A stretch of 64,000 nt of DNA from Erigeron canadensis (GCF_010389155.1 NC_057769.1:25916735-25980734); one strand, 5' to 3'; positions 1 through 12,167 are shown, counted from the first letter of the stretch. Program-made: numbers and translations. Notes: a model not told the origin generated them from the letters alone.

Positions 1-430
1 AACACATACATGTGCAGGGAAAAATGAATTTTTGATTTATGATGAACTGATCATTTTCCCATGTTGTGATACATATAAATAGAGTTGCAAATTTCGAATG
101 GGCCTCAAAATATAAGTGGGCCCAAAAGTTATAACAAAAAGAAAATCTGAAAAAACCGAAACAACTTATAAAATGGTCCAAAACTCATAGAAAAAGGCCG
201 TTTTGGGGCTCGAAGGTTGACCTTTGGCGGTTTGCAACTTGATGCGTCTCGTTTCTGCGGTCGTTTTGACTGGTCATACGCCCAAAACGGAGCCCTGTAG
301 CTCAAGTTATGCCCATTTTAGTGAGAGCCTCTTTTGTCTTGACTTTCTAAGTACAAAAGGGCCAAATTATCAATGCTTGGGCTTGGGCCTGCATCATTAA
401 GGCCGCTCACCACATTTGTATGTGACAGGA
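1..430. other. Gene-free repeat-like sequence
   Basis: No coding region is visible. The stretch has the composition of plant LTR or untranslated transposon sequence, with a GC-richer patch at about 195-330 that resembles text inside LTRs of plant Ty3-type elements. The window starts inside it, so its ends and family cannot be assigned. Confidence 0.4.
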
Positions 431-735
431 TACGAACCTATCTAAGTGGTTAACATATTTGATAAACGTTTTCCCCCTTTAGCCAAATATAGGCAAATTG
501 AATCTGACTATGTTACACTGTTTGAGTAAATATAAAACTAAGTTTTGAGATGAAGCTTAATGGGTATTTCATGACTGAAGATGTATAGATGCTAGTGTTA
601 TCAGCCTTGAAAGAGATATGGATACGTAGTCTTTATCAAGTATTGTTTTACTTTTTAGATGAGAGACGAAATTCTATTGATGAGGATCTTGTTGCTTGTT
701 GGAATTAGGTTGAACTACAATCTTGTTGCTTAGTA
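431..735. repeat. Detached fragment of the array unit (segment d)
   Basis: This segment closely matches 8380-8690, with weaker matches at 19480-19640 and 22430-22610. All share phrases such as GACTGAAGATGTATAGATGC and a run on forming and reforming of the same AT-rich text. It shows that the array unit described from 8.4 kb onward also existed here. It has no coding capacity. Confidence 0.7.
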
Positions 736-739
736 TATT

Positions 740-2030
740 GAACTACAATCTTAAATACATTGATAATATAAAAGGTCATAGGGATTATGATTACGTATAC
801 CCGGATCAAGCCATTCCGTCAAGTTTTCACGTGGCTATCACGTGCAGGAGTAATATTATCTTTTCATACAAAACATAAGGACCCCATGGCAAGTGAACTC
901 GAAAAAAGGACCCTTATTGCTAAAATGAAAAAAACAAAGGAACTAATCTTACAATTAACACATTAAGAACTTTTTTAAATAAATAAAAGATTGTAAAATA
1001 AGTTTTTAATTTTTCTTTTCAAAACTAATTAATATATAAACTTTATTTATTATTTAAGGTTAATAACTAAGATATTTTACGTCAAGAGTTAGATATTTAT
1101 TAAAAAATAAACTTGTCTGAATAATATAAATGTCATATATGGTATTTTAGTTCTTTATTTAACTATTAAACATTTATGCAGTTGGTTGATTTATAAGTAT
1201 TAATTAATACGTGAATGTTTATTTTGATATAAATGCTTACAATTTTTTTTAATATATTTTAAATATATCAAGTATACGTTGTATTTTGTAGTACGTGAAA
1301 ATATATTTTTAGTAATTTAATTAGGTAATAATAATGAAAAGTAAGAAAATGTTAATAACTAATTAAGTATTTAGTAAAACTTATTCTTTAATAAAAAGAC
1401 TAAAAAGTATAATTTAGTGATGGATTATAAAAAAATTTAAATTAATAAAACTTTTTTTAAACAATTATTATTAGTAATATATATATATTTTTTTTGGTTT
1501 ACAATTTTAGCTGTTAATTAAGTTTTTTAGTTGTTTAATAAATGGTTAAATTAGTAGTTTTTTAGTATGTATAAAGAAAATAGAAAGATAAATATAATTA
1601 TCTTTTAATTTTTTTTAAAAAGGTTATAAAACTTACTATAATTTAACGAAAATAGTCAAAATATAATTACAATTCACTAAAAAAAAACCAAATAGGTATG
1701 TTATAACAAAATACAAGAAAGTTCACAAATTACAAAAAAAAAAATAACATTAAAGTATTATAAAACTAATTTTTAATAAAATTCAAAAAATAAAAAATGT
1801 GAATACCGGAAGTACCGGAATGGTAATATCGAAAATACCAGAAATAGTTGTACCGAGTTACCTTCTAACCGGTATTACGGGTAATACTACTGGTATTTAA
1901 AACATTGTATGTGCATGTTTGCATTTGAAAGTGATTGAGCAGGTCCTAAAATGTAGTTATATAGGCTTTTGTTATGTTTGAATTAAATTGGTACGGTAGT
2001 TTTTATTTTTTTTTTATTATTAAATTTTTC
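740..2030. other. AT-rich stretch without a gene
   Basis: Very AT-rich sequence with many short poly-A and poly-T runs and no sustained reading frame. Around 1800-1900 there is a patch rich in ACCGGTA and TACCGG words, a pattern common in decayed DNA transposons. No terminal repeats could be fixed. Confidence 0.5.
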
Positions 2031-2039
2031 CTGGATTTG

Positions 2040-2525
2040 TCAACGACGAGGACGAAAAATGCAAAAACGATAAACCACAGGGACGATTTTTGCACTTAAC
2101 TCTATGAAAAGACGAAAATGCCCCTCACATGACTTGCATGTGAGGGAGTTAACGGCAAAGTTATAACGACAGGGACGAAATGCAAATCATAGGGACGATT
2201 TTAGTCAAAAGTTAACGACGAGAATGAAAAATGTTTATTCGAAAAATCACAAGGATGAAAAAAGTAATTTGGCCTAAATGATGTGTCAAGAGTTAATTGC
2301 AAATTTTGGTCCCTTTTGTGTTGAGTGAAAAGAGGATATTGTCCCTACATATTATTGTCACATGTCAAGTTAACGACACCCGCTAACGGTCTTGTTAAAA
2401 AGGGACCAGTCTTGCAAAAAATTCACAAAATAGGGACCTCATTGCAACGATACTTGAAAAGAGACCCTCATTGCCAAAATGTAAAAACCACAGGGACCGA
2501 TCTTGCAATTAACTCAAAATTTAAA
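2040..2525. repeat. Interspersed repeat of the 'AGGGACGA / TTGCAATTAACTC' type
   Basis: The sequence carries repeated degenerate words such as CACAGGGACGA, TTGCACTTAACTC and CAGGGACCGATCTTGCAATT. This recurrent style is frequent in plant intergenic DNA. The open frame at 2325-2543 is a chance frame through it. The parent transposon class is not resolved. Confidence 0.5.
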
Positions 2526-2539
2526 ATTAATTACAAAAT

Positions 2540-4375
2540 GTGAAAAGGCAATGGCAAATCAAAATACTTAACAATTGAAGCTTTTGTTCAAAAGGAGCGG
2601 ATCCAAACGCACATCAAAAAACTTAACTAATTTTTTCTCTTAAAAACATGTAATTAGCAACACTAGCTTCCATCTCATTTAGGCGTTAGGTGTTAATCAG
2701 TGCCAAGCCAAAATAACCAATAAACATAGCTCTTGTAGAAAAAGTGATGATCCAGCCGTGCACAATGTAATTAGCAACACTTCCATCACATTTGAGGACT
2801 AACTCTATCTTTAGTGCTCTTGTTTAAATTGGCTGTTATTGTTATACTTAACCTTTCGATATCATAGCTCAAATTTTCAAATTTTCTTTATTCAAAGAGG
2901 CAAATATTTACACTTTTATCTTCAATGTAGCTTAAAATCTCAACCCTTTGGCTGATTAGACCCATGAAATATCACTTTAATAAAGCTTTTAGAATTCGAT
3001 CTGCGTAGGCAAGTGGAAGTTCTGGATGATAATACGAATGCATTGTAGTTCTGTTCTTTTTCGTTCTTTTCCTTTCCATATATGCCGCTACATAGGGTGA
3101 TCGTGAACGAAAAAATGGGGACCCTGTCTACTTGAGATGACAAGCTAATTACCTTTGTCTTACTTCACTTTAAAGCAGCATAAAAAGCACTTCTATAACG
3201 TCAGGATTAACTTAGCTGTAGCTCCCGTTTTTGTGATGTGAATTGAATTAAGCAAAGTCAAATCAAAATACCGAACAAATATAAGCTTTCACTAAAAAGG
3301 AGGTGATTCAAACGCGCATGAAAAAACTTATCTATTTTTCCTCTTAAAAGACATCTAAAAAGACAAATTGTAGCAATCTTATTTAGGCATTACGTACCAA
3401 AAAAAAAGTAAATGAGTGGAAACTCTCTGATCCCATATATCATCTTGGTACTCAAAGTGTACACTCATTACTCATAGAACTCGTGCCCGATGAATTCAAA
3501 ACTTGTTATTTTCTCTCAGGACCAAGTCCAATTGTTGTAACTTGCAAGTTTTTGTCCACTAAATTTCAGGCCCGTCCTATGGATTTTAGGTACCCTGCTC
3601 GACAATATGAGAGGTGCCCACTAAACACCAAAAGAAATTAAAATCCACATAGATAGTAGATATTTATAAACGTATCAAGACAACTATAACAATAATGTCT
3701 TTCAATGGATATAACTAATTGATAAATGCATTAAAATTGACAAATCAAAATAAAATAACATAAAATTGTTAGAATAGAAATTAATGAAAAATAATAATCA
3801 AATTGAGTAAATCAATATAAGTTTAATTTTACTTATATTTGTGTTTGGATCTATGCGATTTGCATGGGAAAGTCAAAAATATCGAAAGATAGAATAGGAT
3901 CGTTATTACATATACAATTCTAAAGACTAAAAAGTATTAGATTGTGAGTCTTTGACTAAAGTTTGGGCTTTTACTACCCGATTGGACTAATACATGCATT
4001 AAGGAATTAAGATATGTGTAAAATTTTGGTCCCCGTGATATTTTGAGGCCCCGCTTAATTGTACCATTTGCACATGCTAAATTTTATCATACAAGTTTAG
4101 CAATAACTTGGATGGCAACAAGTATGACTTGTTCATATACTATCACTAAAGTGATTTCAACATTTTTTTTTGAGTGGCATCGATTACTGAATCGCATATA
4201 TAGCCAAATAGGTATAGAGAAACTATACGAAGTTACATGACGTATGATAAAATGATACAAAATAATCCCTGACCGCATTGAAAAATACTAGAAGCCTATT
4301 AATTACGTTCGCTAAATATAAAAGTTGATAGGCCAGCCACCTACATCTAGAACTTAGGATACATCTGCCAATCTA
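2540..4375. repeat. Scrambled array-unit fragments (segments a and c)
   Basis: 2555-2770 and 3245-3410 are two degenerate copies of the segment also seen at 18180-18420 and, in part, at 21600-21720. The tell-tale text includes AAGCTTTTGTTCAAAAGGAG and GATGATCCAGCCGTGCACAA. 4080-4370 matches 19200-19380 and 22190-22320. No coding region is supported; the small open frames at 4043-4278 lie in repeat. Confidence 0.65.
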
Positions 4376-4376
4376 T

Positions 4377-4378
<2 letters not shown>

Positions 4379-4419
<41 letters not shown>
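4379..4419. repeat. (AT)n microsatellite
   Basis: An uninterrupted run of about twenty AT dinucleotides directly outside the left end of the long palindrome that follows. Confidence 0.95.
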
Positions 4420-4422
<3 letters not shown>

Positions 4423-5332
4423 TCATTCCTAAACAAACAAAAACTCTTTAATGGATTCCATCTTTAATTTAGAACCATTAAATCAAATTTAATTATTTCA
4501 TCTTTATTAAATAACGATATTAATACTTTCACTTTATATAATTAGACAAAATACCCCCTTTAAATCATAAACCTTAAATAATAATAAATCTATATAATAA
4601 AAGACGTAGAGGACACACAACAACTTTACAAATCAAAGGAAACTATTGTTATTTATTTTAAATTAAATTAATTAAGATTGTTTATGCATGATATATGATT
4701 ACTTATCTTAGGAGACTCAAATTATTATTATTATCATTATTTTATTCACATTTATAATATCTGATATTATAATATATTAAAACATAATTGTTTTAATAGC
4801 TTATCACCCAATCATAATTATTAATTTCCTCAAGTTTATTTTTGTTTTCAATTCTGACTTGAATTTACACTTTTTAAATTTTTTTTTTTATCATAAATCT
4901 ATATTATATATCTAAATAAACTTGAGGAAATTGATAATTATGATTGGGTGATAAGTTATTAAAACAATTATGTTTTAATATATTATAATATCAGATATTA
5001 TAAATGTGAATAAAATAATGATAATAATAATAATTTGAGTCTCCTAAGATAAGTAATCATATATCACGCATAAACAATCTTAATTAATTTATTTTAAAAT
5101 AAATAACAATAGTTTCCTTTGATTTGTAAAGCTGTTGTGTGTCCTCTACGTCTTTTATTATATAGATTTACTATTATTTAAGGTTTATGATTTAAAGGGG
5201 TATTTTGTCTAATTATATAAAGTGAAAGTATTAATATCGTCATTTAATAAAGATGAAATAATTAAATTTGATCTAATGGTTTTAAATTAAAGATGAAATC
5301 CATCAAAGGGTTTTTGTTTGTTTAAGAATGAA
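4420..5332. mobile_element. Long near-perfect palindrome (foldback element)
   Basis: Left arm about 4420-4845 and right arm about 4916-5332 are reverse complements with only scattered differences. They surround a short AT-rich loop of roughly 70 bp. The outer ends read TAAATTCATTC and its complement. No transposase is present. The same terminal text begins the tandem repeat at 5650, so this is probably an inverted dimer of a small non-autonomous family. High arm identity suggests recent formation or gene conversion. Class and target duplication are unresolved. Confidence 0.8.
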
Positions 5333-5650
5333 TTTAACACCTTGTTATATATATATTGGTAGATATGCATATCTTATATAATTAGTCCAATTTATAATTT
5401 TTTTTAGACATATTTTATGTCCTTTCAATTATCACTAGATCTGTTCTTTCATTTTAACTTTTTTTTTGCTAATTTTTTTTTCAACTTAAATGAGAGTAAA
5501 GTATAATAACATTTGAATAATACATGATTTTCAAAAAAAAAAAAAAGTGTTTGAAACCAGTAACTTGGATATCTAGTTAGACTGCATATACGTTATATCA
5601 ATCCGTACAACATACGGGTATTAAGACTATATATATATATAATAAGGTCC

Positions 5651-6310
5651 TAAATTCATTCTTAAACAAATAAGAACCCTTGGATGAATTCCATATTTGA
5701 TTTATAACCATTTGATAAAATTTAATTATTTCAACTTTGTTAAATGACAACATTAATACTTATACTTTACATTATTTGTTAAAATATACCCTTATTAGTT
5801 ATTGAAATATACCATAAATAATAATATGTACAAATTATTTGATTCTCATTCCTTCTTTACAAATCGTGATATTATTATTTACGTATTGTAGTTTTGAGAT
5901 ATATCTTTTATTTATTGATTGATTATGATTATATTGTAAATTATTATATGATATCAATACGTAGAATTGTGGTTTTATTTTAAATTCATTCTTAAACAAA
6001 TAAGAACCCTTGGATGAATTCCATCTTTGATTTATAACCATTAGATCAAATTTAATTATTTCAACTTTGTTAAATGACATTATTAATACTTATACTTTAT
6101 ATTATTTGTTAAAATATACCCTTATTAATTATTGAAATATACCATAAATAATAATATGTACAAATTATTTGATTCTCATTCCTTCTTTTACAAATCGTGA
6201 TATTATTATTTACGTATTGTAGTTTTGAGATATATTTTTTATTTATTGATTGATTATGATTATATTGTAACTTATTATATGATATCAATACGTAGAGTTG
6301 TGGTTTATTT
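5651..6310. repeat. Two tandem copies of a 330-bp unit
   Basis: The unit starting TAAATTCATTCTTAAACAAA at 5651 restarts at 5981, giving a 330-bp period, and the two copies are nearly identical. A third partial start follows at about 6355-6435. Its first 110 bp or so match the terminal arm of the palindrome at 4420-5332. The reading frame at 5835-6080 on the minus strand is not a gene. Confidence 0.85.
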
Positions 6311-6437
6311 TATTAAAATGGATCATTGCCCATATGATGTTGTTACTTTTTTTAACCTTTAGATTAATTCCATCTTTGATTTAAAACCATTAGATCAAAT
6401 TTAATTATTTCATCTTTAATAAATGACGATATTAATA

Positions 6438-6470
6438 TAACTAGATTATTGTCCCGCGTAATACGCGATA
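6438..6470 (-). mobile_element. Helitron-like 3' terminus
   Basis: Read on the minus strand, a short GC-rich stem of the CGCGTATTACGCG type lies about ten bases before CTAG followed by T. Helitrons typically end this way (subterminal hairpin then CTRR, inserted before T). The matching 5' end was not found. Confidence 0.45.
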
Positions 6471-7220
6471 AAAGTATATAATTAATGAGAAGTGAGAAGT
6501 TAGCATTTTATAAAATTATAAATTAATAAATATAAATGAAAGATGTTGAAAAATTATGATTATAAATACAAATTTGTCTCATGAAGTTTTTAATACTTAG
6601 ACCAGATCATAACGTTATTAAGTCTATTCTTTATAAATATATTAAAATTAAATTTTAGAGCAAATAGGAGTTGAAGGGTTTTAGAGTTATATTAAATAAA
6701 GGGTTTAGAATTAGAATATTCTATTATTTTATTTTATTAATAAACTTGAACTTTTACATAAAAATAGATAGAAACATTAATATTTATTTGATATTCTTCA
6801 CGTATGGAAACAAAGTTAATAATGGACAATTTAAAATTGAAAATAACTTAAATGTTGTATTTTATTTGTAAAAAGATATATCATGAATTCATTTAATTTA
6901 TCAAGGTATAAAGATTCACGTTGTATTTTTTTAATAGTAAAGTTAGAAATAATACTATCATTTTAATCTAAGGTTTATGATTAATTTATCCAACGATTCT
7001 TGATTCTCCATAACATAATTTAAACAACACATGTTAGATTACACAATGCTCATTGTATATGGTTCCAAATGTAAAAGTCATAATGGCTCTGAGAACAATA
7101 TGAAGTTATTTAAGTAATGTGATTTATAAAATACTCTAGATGAAGGTTTACAACTCGTCACAAAATGATTTATTCGTTAGATAGTTTAATATAATTAACG
7201 TGATATAAGGATTATAAATT
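6471..7220. other. AT-rich stretch without a gene
   Basis: No coding sequence or recognisable RNA gene. The frame at 6671-6871 is low-complexity and AT-driven. The stretch may belong to the element whose terminus lies at 6440. Confidence 0.5.
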
Positions 7221-7221
7221 A

Positions 7222-7962
7222 TCTATGCTATATTATAAAGCAAAACGTCCTTATATAAATTTAAGTTTCAACATTACTTCCCCAAAATGCCCCATATATA
7301 TTATATATTTATCTAAAATAAATATAGGGATTAGTTTCCTGAAATGTAACTATCTTTGACCGGATATCTATAGTAGGAAAAAACTAAAGTTATGTGTATT
7401 GTATGTAAGCAACTTGAAAAAATGTTTATTGTATGTAAGAGAACATACGTGGTAACCATATACAGGTGCCACTTGTCAGATTGTAATTGGTTGAAACGAA
7501 ATTCTTACATACAATAAACATTATTTCAAAGTTGTTTACATACAATACACACAGCTTTAGTTATTTCCTACTATAGACATTCGTTCAAAGTTTCTTATAT
7601 TCGAGGGAACTAATCCCATAAATATATTACCCTTTCTCTCTCTTCAAATCTCAACCAATCATTTTTTTTCCCTCTCCTCCATAAATCATTTATTCCCCCA
7701 ATTCATTCAAAATCTTTTATCTCAAAAATCGTACATCGATAAATCATAAAAATTATATGGGTGTTCTTAAAATTTCATGTTTTTTCATTAGAGGTGTCAT
7801 TTGATATACTTTCGACGAATTTTTAAATCTAAGGGCGGAACCCGTACGGCTAAGGCATTTGGCTATCACACTCTATGACCTATCACCTTCTATGACCTAT
7901 CACACTCTATGACCTATCACCCCACCATCTCACCGCCGTAACGTGCGGGTACTTGCTCTCGT
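7222..7962 (+). mobile_element. Non-autonomous Helitron-like element, interrupted
   Basis: It starts with TCTATGCTATATTATAAAGC, a 5' start of Helitron type, and ends near a GC-rich stem containing ACGTGCGGGT and then CTCTCGTT. 7685-7960 aligns closely with 62870-63090, which identifies a two-copy family in this window. It has no Rep/helicase coding sequence. A 291-bp MULE-type MITE sits inside it. The terminal CTCG departs from strict CTRR, so the class is likely but not certain. Confidence 0.55.
7327..7617. mobile_element. MULE-type MITE with 9-bp target duplication ATAAATATA
   Basis: The element begins GGGATTAGTTTCCT and ends AGGGAACTAATCCC, with inverted similarity running well inward. 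It is flanked by identical 9-bp direct repeats ATAAATATA at 7318-7326 and 7618-7626. A 9-bp duplication with long inverted repeats is diagnostic of Mutator-like elements. At 291 bp it can encode nothing. Confidence 0.88.
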
Positions 7963-8039
7963 TGATTAAAATATATCTAATAGTCTTTATATTTTTAAGG
8001 ATAATTTTATAACCATATATATATATATATATATATATA

Positions 8040-8375
8040 GGGGACCCTTATTTTCAGAACCCATATTTTTGTAAGAACCGTAAGAACTCCTAAATTACGA
8101 TCGTACAAATGCCCTAAGCTGCTTTATCAACTTCTGGTCATTGAAATCAAAATTGGGATTAGATAAACATAAAAAAATAAAACGTATATTTCAACTGATC
8201 TTGTATATAATTAATAAGTATCTTATTACGAAAACTTATATATTGATCTCGCGTATTATGCGGGAAAATAATTTAATTATGTAGAAACCAAATTGTCAAA
8301 ATCTTAACTAGAAGAACTACTTAAAATAGTTATCTAGATATCATCTTAGACTAATTTAAGTTCTTACCTAATCCA
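8040..8375. other. Decayed transposon sequence, no gene
   Basis: A short (AT)n run is followed by a GAACCGTAAGAACT-type repeat and, near 8245-8270, a CTCGCGTATTATGCGGG stem of the Helitron-end style. Nothing coding is visible. Confidence 0.4.
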
Positions 8376-8379
8376 TGTA

Positions 8380-8870
8380 TCCAAGTGTTAACATATTTGA
8401 AGCAAGTTTTTCCCTTTTATACAGAAATTAACATATTGATTCTAACTAGATCACACTGATTGAGTAAATAATAACTTTTAAAGTGTCGAGATGAATCTTG
8501 ATTGGTATTCATGACTGAAGATGTATAGATGCTAGTGTTATACGTCTTGAAAGAGGTATGGATCGGATGCGTTGTCTTTATCAAGTATTGTTTTACCTTT
8601 TAGACGAGAGACGAAATTCTAATAATTGATGAGCATCTTGCTTGTTGGAATTATGTTGATATATACACTTGCAACCACACATAGTTTAATCCATTGAACA
8701 CTGTACTATAATAACGAATGATATTTATAACCATTCAAGAACTGTTGTAAACTTGAAACATAATGAACAATAGTTTAAGCCAACGTTCTTGATGTTGATT
8801 TCAATCAAAGATGTCTACATCTTTACCAAACAACGTTAACTTCTTGAAAAATTGAACGAGACATGCAATG
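8380..8870. repeat. Array copy 1, segment d and left spacer
   Basis: This matches 431-735, 19480-19640 and 22320-22620, and then the spacer around 22740-22890. It is the first recognisable part of array copy 1. The sequence is non-coding. Confidence 0.75.
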
Positions 8871-8874
8871 AAAT

Positions 8875-9282
8875 CTTGAATTTTTTTTGGAATGGACGTT
8901 TTTGAAAGTGAATCAAGTAATTCCGACAACTTAGCTGAATCCGGCAATGAGGATGCCAGATTGGGTTTACGTGGAATAGCTTTGGACCTGTGGTAAGTAT
9001 GACATTTAATATCCAGCATTTGCATTGCTGGAGTGGAGTAAATAACATTACAACTACACAAAATTTATTGTCTGCCATGCATTACAACCACACATGACAT
9101 TTATTGTACATGATGACATACGAGATTTATTGCGTACATAACTACCAATTTATTGCCATGTGAATTCTAGCATCAAGCAAGTATCATCTCAATACTTCCC
9201 TTTCTTTCTTTCTTTCTTAAGCCCTTTGTGTCCTACATAAACAAAACATATTACTTTTTTCTTTTTATGTATGTCATAAATG
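8875..9282 (+). repeat. Array copy 1, outer inverted arm (segment e)
   Basis: This segment is repeated in the same orientation at 22905-23410 (copy 3) and partly at 19945-20190 (copy 2). It recurs inverted at 12168-12718 and 27663-28230. It contains the recurring word GGATGCCAGATTGGGTTT and a CTTT-rich tract near 9200. Together with the PMD arms it makes a nested long inverted repeat. A frame on the minus strand (8801-9061) partly resembles the equivalent frame in copy 3, but no family is recognised and I do not call a gene. Confidence 0.75.
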
Positions 9283-9285
9283 GCA

Positions 9286-10178
9286 GGCCTAAACGTTACA
9301 TGCGTATCAAGGAAGTGAAGGAACCCTGAATTATTATGGTCACAAGGTCCAGATGACTAGCGTTCGTGCAACTTATTCACCGACAGAGCAGAGGACAAAC
9401 TAAAAGTGACTCGAGATTAACTAATGAGGTCAAGACAAATAGTATCCACATAACTGTGTTGGGGCATGTAACGAATGTTGGTTTAGAATGTGTATTGTCG
9501 GCATTGGTTCGCTAAATTGATCATCAAATATAATGGTATTGGTAGAAAGATGGCGTTCAGAGACGCATACATTTCATTGTCCCGCCACTGTTACACTTGA
9601 AGAAGTGCAAGTCATACGGGGTTCCGATAGACCAGTCGTGTCTCGTAGTTGGCATGTATAGTAGCACCCCATTTTTGGATTGAGGCGAGTATTCCAATCG
9701 AAGCAGAAGTTCACGAGGTCGTTCTGACTTAAATGCAAGTCCCAACAACCTCGTGCATGTCTGATTCGATTGGAATACTCGCCCAATTCTAGAAATGGGG
9801 TGCTCCATAGTGCGAACTACTAGAAATGGCTGGTCCATCTATCGATAAGCCTCATATAACTTGCATATCTTCTAGTGTGACAATGGTTTCTCCGTTAGGA
9901 CAATGGAATGTATGTGTCTCTGGACGTCATCTTTCTACCAATGCCATGATAAGTTGACGAGGCAATACACCTCAAAAACTAGCATTCCTTACATGCCTAA
10001 ACAGATTTAAGTGAATACCATTTGTCTTGACCTCATTAGTTAATCCCGAGACACTTATTCTAACTTTTAGTTTGTCCCCAACTCCATCGGTGAGTAAGAT
10101 GCATGAACGTTGGCTATCTGGAATTTGTGACTACAAGAATTCAGGGTTCCTTGATACACATGTAACGTTTAGGCGGCC
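9286..10178. pseudogene. Array copy 1: palindrome of plant mobile domain (PMD) gene fragments
   Basis: The left arm (about 9286-9700) reads in sense and the right arm (about 9770-10178) in antisense. Both derive from the same gene piece, with the centre near 9735. The conserved core of the plant mobile domain is visible in translation. The left arm gives VERWRSETHTFHCP, and the right arm read on the minus strand gives THTFHCPNGETIVTLEDMQV followed, after a stop, by GLSIDGPA. In PMD proteins (MAIN/MAIL family and transposon-borne relatives) the core reads roughly ALVERWRPETHTFH, then GE.TITLEDV, then GLPVDG. Stops and small indels in both arms exclude a functional protein. A transcript through it would fold into a hairpin of about 400 bp. 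Confidence 0.75.
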
Positions 10179-10189
10179 CTGCTACTAGC

Positions 10190-10470
10190 CAAGTGGGCGC
10201 AAGCCCAGAGCAACAAATATGTTTTGGGCAACGGGCTTTTAGTCCATATTAGTATATACTTATGTTAAGTGTGTGGACCATATATTAAGCTCATGTGCCC
10301 ATGATATGTTAAATGCTTATGAAAACCAGAAAGTTTTATTGGACATCCAAACGTCTAAGTGTCAAACTAATCAGAATCTAAAACCCCCTGTTTATTTAGT
10401 ATACATCCATATATTTTATATAAATTGTGTAAGAAAATTTTTTATTTTCTTTTAGGAGCCCTCCAAACAA
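10190..10470. repeat. Array copy 1, segment g (left part)
   Basis: This matches 23945-24235 of array copy 3. It lies between the PMD palindrome and the inverted outer arm and is absent from copy 2. It continues after the insertions at about 11545-11632 and 11934-12060. It is non-coding. Confidence 0.7.
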
Positions 10471-10474
10471 ATTA

Positions 10475-11176
10475 GGTCGGTCCTTATAGTGCGTCTAACC
10501 CCATGTCCGACGCCGGACCGGCCGAAGACGCTACTAGCATGGACGACGTCGAGGGGGGGGGGGTTCCTCCTAAGTTTAGACGTACGTTTTGGCTACATGT
10601 GGGGCCCGATTGAGCTTTGGAGCCGTTGGAAACAAAATAAAAAGGTTGAGTGAATGATTTTTCTTCCGTTTCTATATTGTCTTTTTTTTTCCTCATTTTT
10701 TTTTTATTATTTAGGTTTTAATTTGGGTGAATGTTTAATGTGTGTGCAGGTGTGTGTGATGTGTGTAGTATATATATATATATAGAGGTGTATATATATC
10801 ATAAGAAGAAGGTGAGATGTACTTCGTATTGTATTATATAATATTTAATATTAACTTTCGTTTTAACCCCTCAACTTTAAATTATTTACAAAGTAATTTT
10901 TATAGTTTTAAAACTTAACTTTTAATCCCTAATTTTCTATCTAGATTTTGTTTAAAATGTTATAATATTTGTTATTATTATTAAAAAAAGTTTAACGTAA
11001 TTTGTTTTTTAATTTAGTTTAATTTTGTGAAAAAGAAAAATGAAATAATAAAATAACGGCTTGATCACGTAGAAGAATAAGGGGAGAATAGGGTAAAGAG
11101 GGGTGTTCTATGAGAGAGAAAAACTGATGAATAGTGAAAGAACAGGGAAAGACGTGGGTTCCTATAAGGAGAAGCC
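10475..11176. mobile_element. PIF/Harbinger-like element with TTA target duplication
   Basis: The left end GGTCGGTCCTTATAGTGCG and the reverse complement of the right end, GGCTTCTCCTTATAGG, are related terminal inverted repeats. Both are flanked by TTA (10472-10474 and 11177-11179), the Harbinger target preference. The paralogous position in array copy 3 (about 24200-24225) lacks it. Inside are a G-homopolymer at 10550-10561 and AT-rich text, with no transposase. The frame at 10484-10696 is incidental. Confidence 0.6.
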
Positions 11177-11283
11177 TTAGTGAAGAATCTATCTATAACT
11201 TTTTATTTCTTTTTATATTTTTGCCTATACATGTAGTTTAATATAATCTACGTTATTTAAGTGGTTAGAATATATTATATAGG

Positions 11284-11464
11284 ATAATGATTGATCCTCC
11301 TAAAATTTTAGCCTAACAATCCTCCTAATAGTGTAAGACTTTGACATGTGTAATTCACTAATTATCTTTAATCATCACCCCCCCCCCCTTGATTTTCCAT
11401 ATGGCTTGATCCTATGATTAGGAGGATTATTAGGTTGATTAATTAGGAGGGTCCATCATTACTC
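11284..11464. mobile_element. Small MITE-like inverted repeat
   Basis: The left arm contains GATCCTCCTAAAATTTTAG and CAATCCTCCTAAT. The right arm carries the inverted equivalents ATTAGGAGGATTATTAGG and AATTAGGAGGGTCCATC. A C-homopolymer at 11379-11388 marks the middle. The class is uncertain and no clear target duplication was found. Confidence 0.6.
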
Positions 11465-11641
11465 TATTATACATATCTGTTTATATAGACTTTGCAGAAA
11501 TTAAATAGTTATGATTTCTCGTAAACAACCATCCGATGACGAAAATAGAAAATGACCGCAACAAAATTGAAGTTTTTCAAAATTGAAGTTATTGAAACGA
11601 GTCAAGAATCAAGATGTTGAGTGGGTTACCAATTTTAAGTA

Positions 11642-11924
11642 GAGATTATTACCTATGGATGTAACTAACTATGAGTAAATGTCTATGTTATGTAAAGATT
11701 TTGTAAAATATCAATGTCATGTAATGAACTTTCAAATCTCGATTATTGGATGTATCTAATCAATCAAAAACTTACACGTGACAGATAATATGGTTGCCGT
11801 ATATACTCGGGTACATCCAATAACCAAGATTTGAAAGTTCATTATATTACATAGACATTTTACGAGATCTTTACATAACATAGACATTTAGTCATAGTTG
11901 GTTACATCCATAGGTAATAATCCC
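11642..11924. mobile_element. MULE-type MITE with 9-bp target duplication TTTTAAGTA
   Basis: The ends GAGATTATTACC and GGTAATAATCCC form inverted repeats extending about 55 bp (GTAACTAACTATGAGTAAAT and its complement). TTTTAAGTA occurs exactly at both flanks (11633-11641 and 11925-11933). Array copy 3 at about 24284-24292 has the single, unduplicated site, which confirms the insertion. Confidence 0.92.
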
Positions 11925-12167
11925 TTTTAAGTATTAAAATTATGTTTTTAGCTAATGTATATTATGACAATATAATTAAAGTTCTAGTATAAAAAATGTA
12001 GTTTTAGGTGATTTGTATATTGTAATTTCAATTCAATGTTTTTCTATTTAATAGTATTGGCATAGAGATAAGCCGCCTAACTAAATTAGGTTCCAAACCC
12101 CCAAACATTATTGTGTTGTATTATTAAAAGTTTTTGATCTGGGCAAAATTTTGAGCTATTAGTCCTG

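Noticed and set aside
7843..7935. Repeated CTATGACCTATCACC words as a possible CRISPR-like or satellite array
   Set aside because: Only three or four short imperfect repeats within a Helitron-like 3' region of a eukaryotic genome. There are no spacers of regular length.
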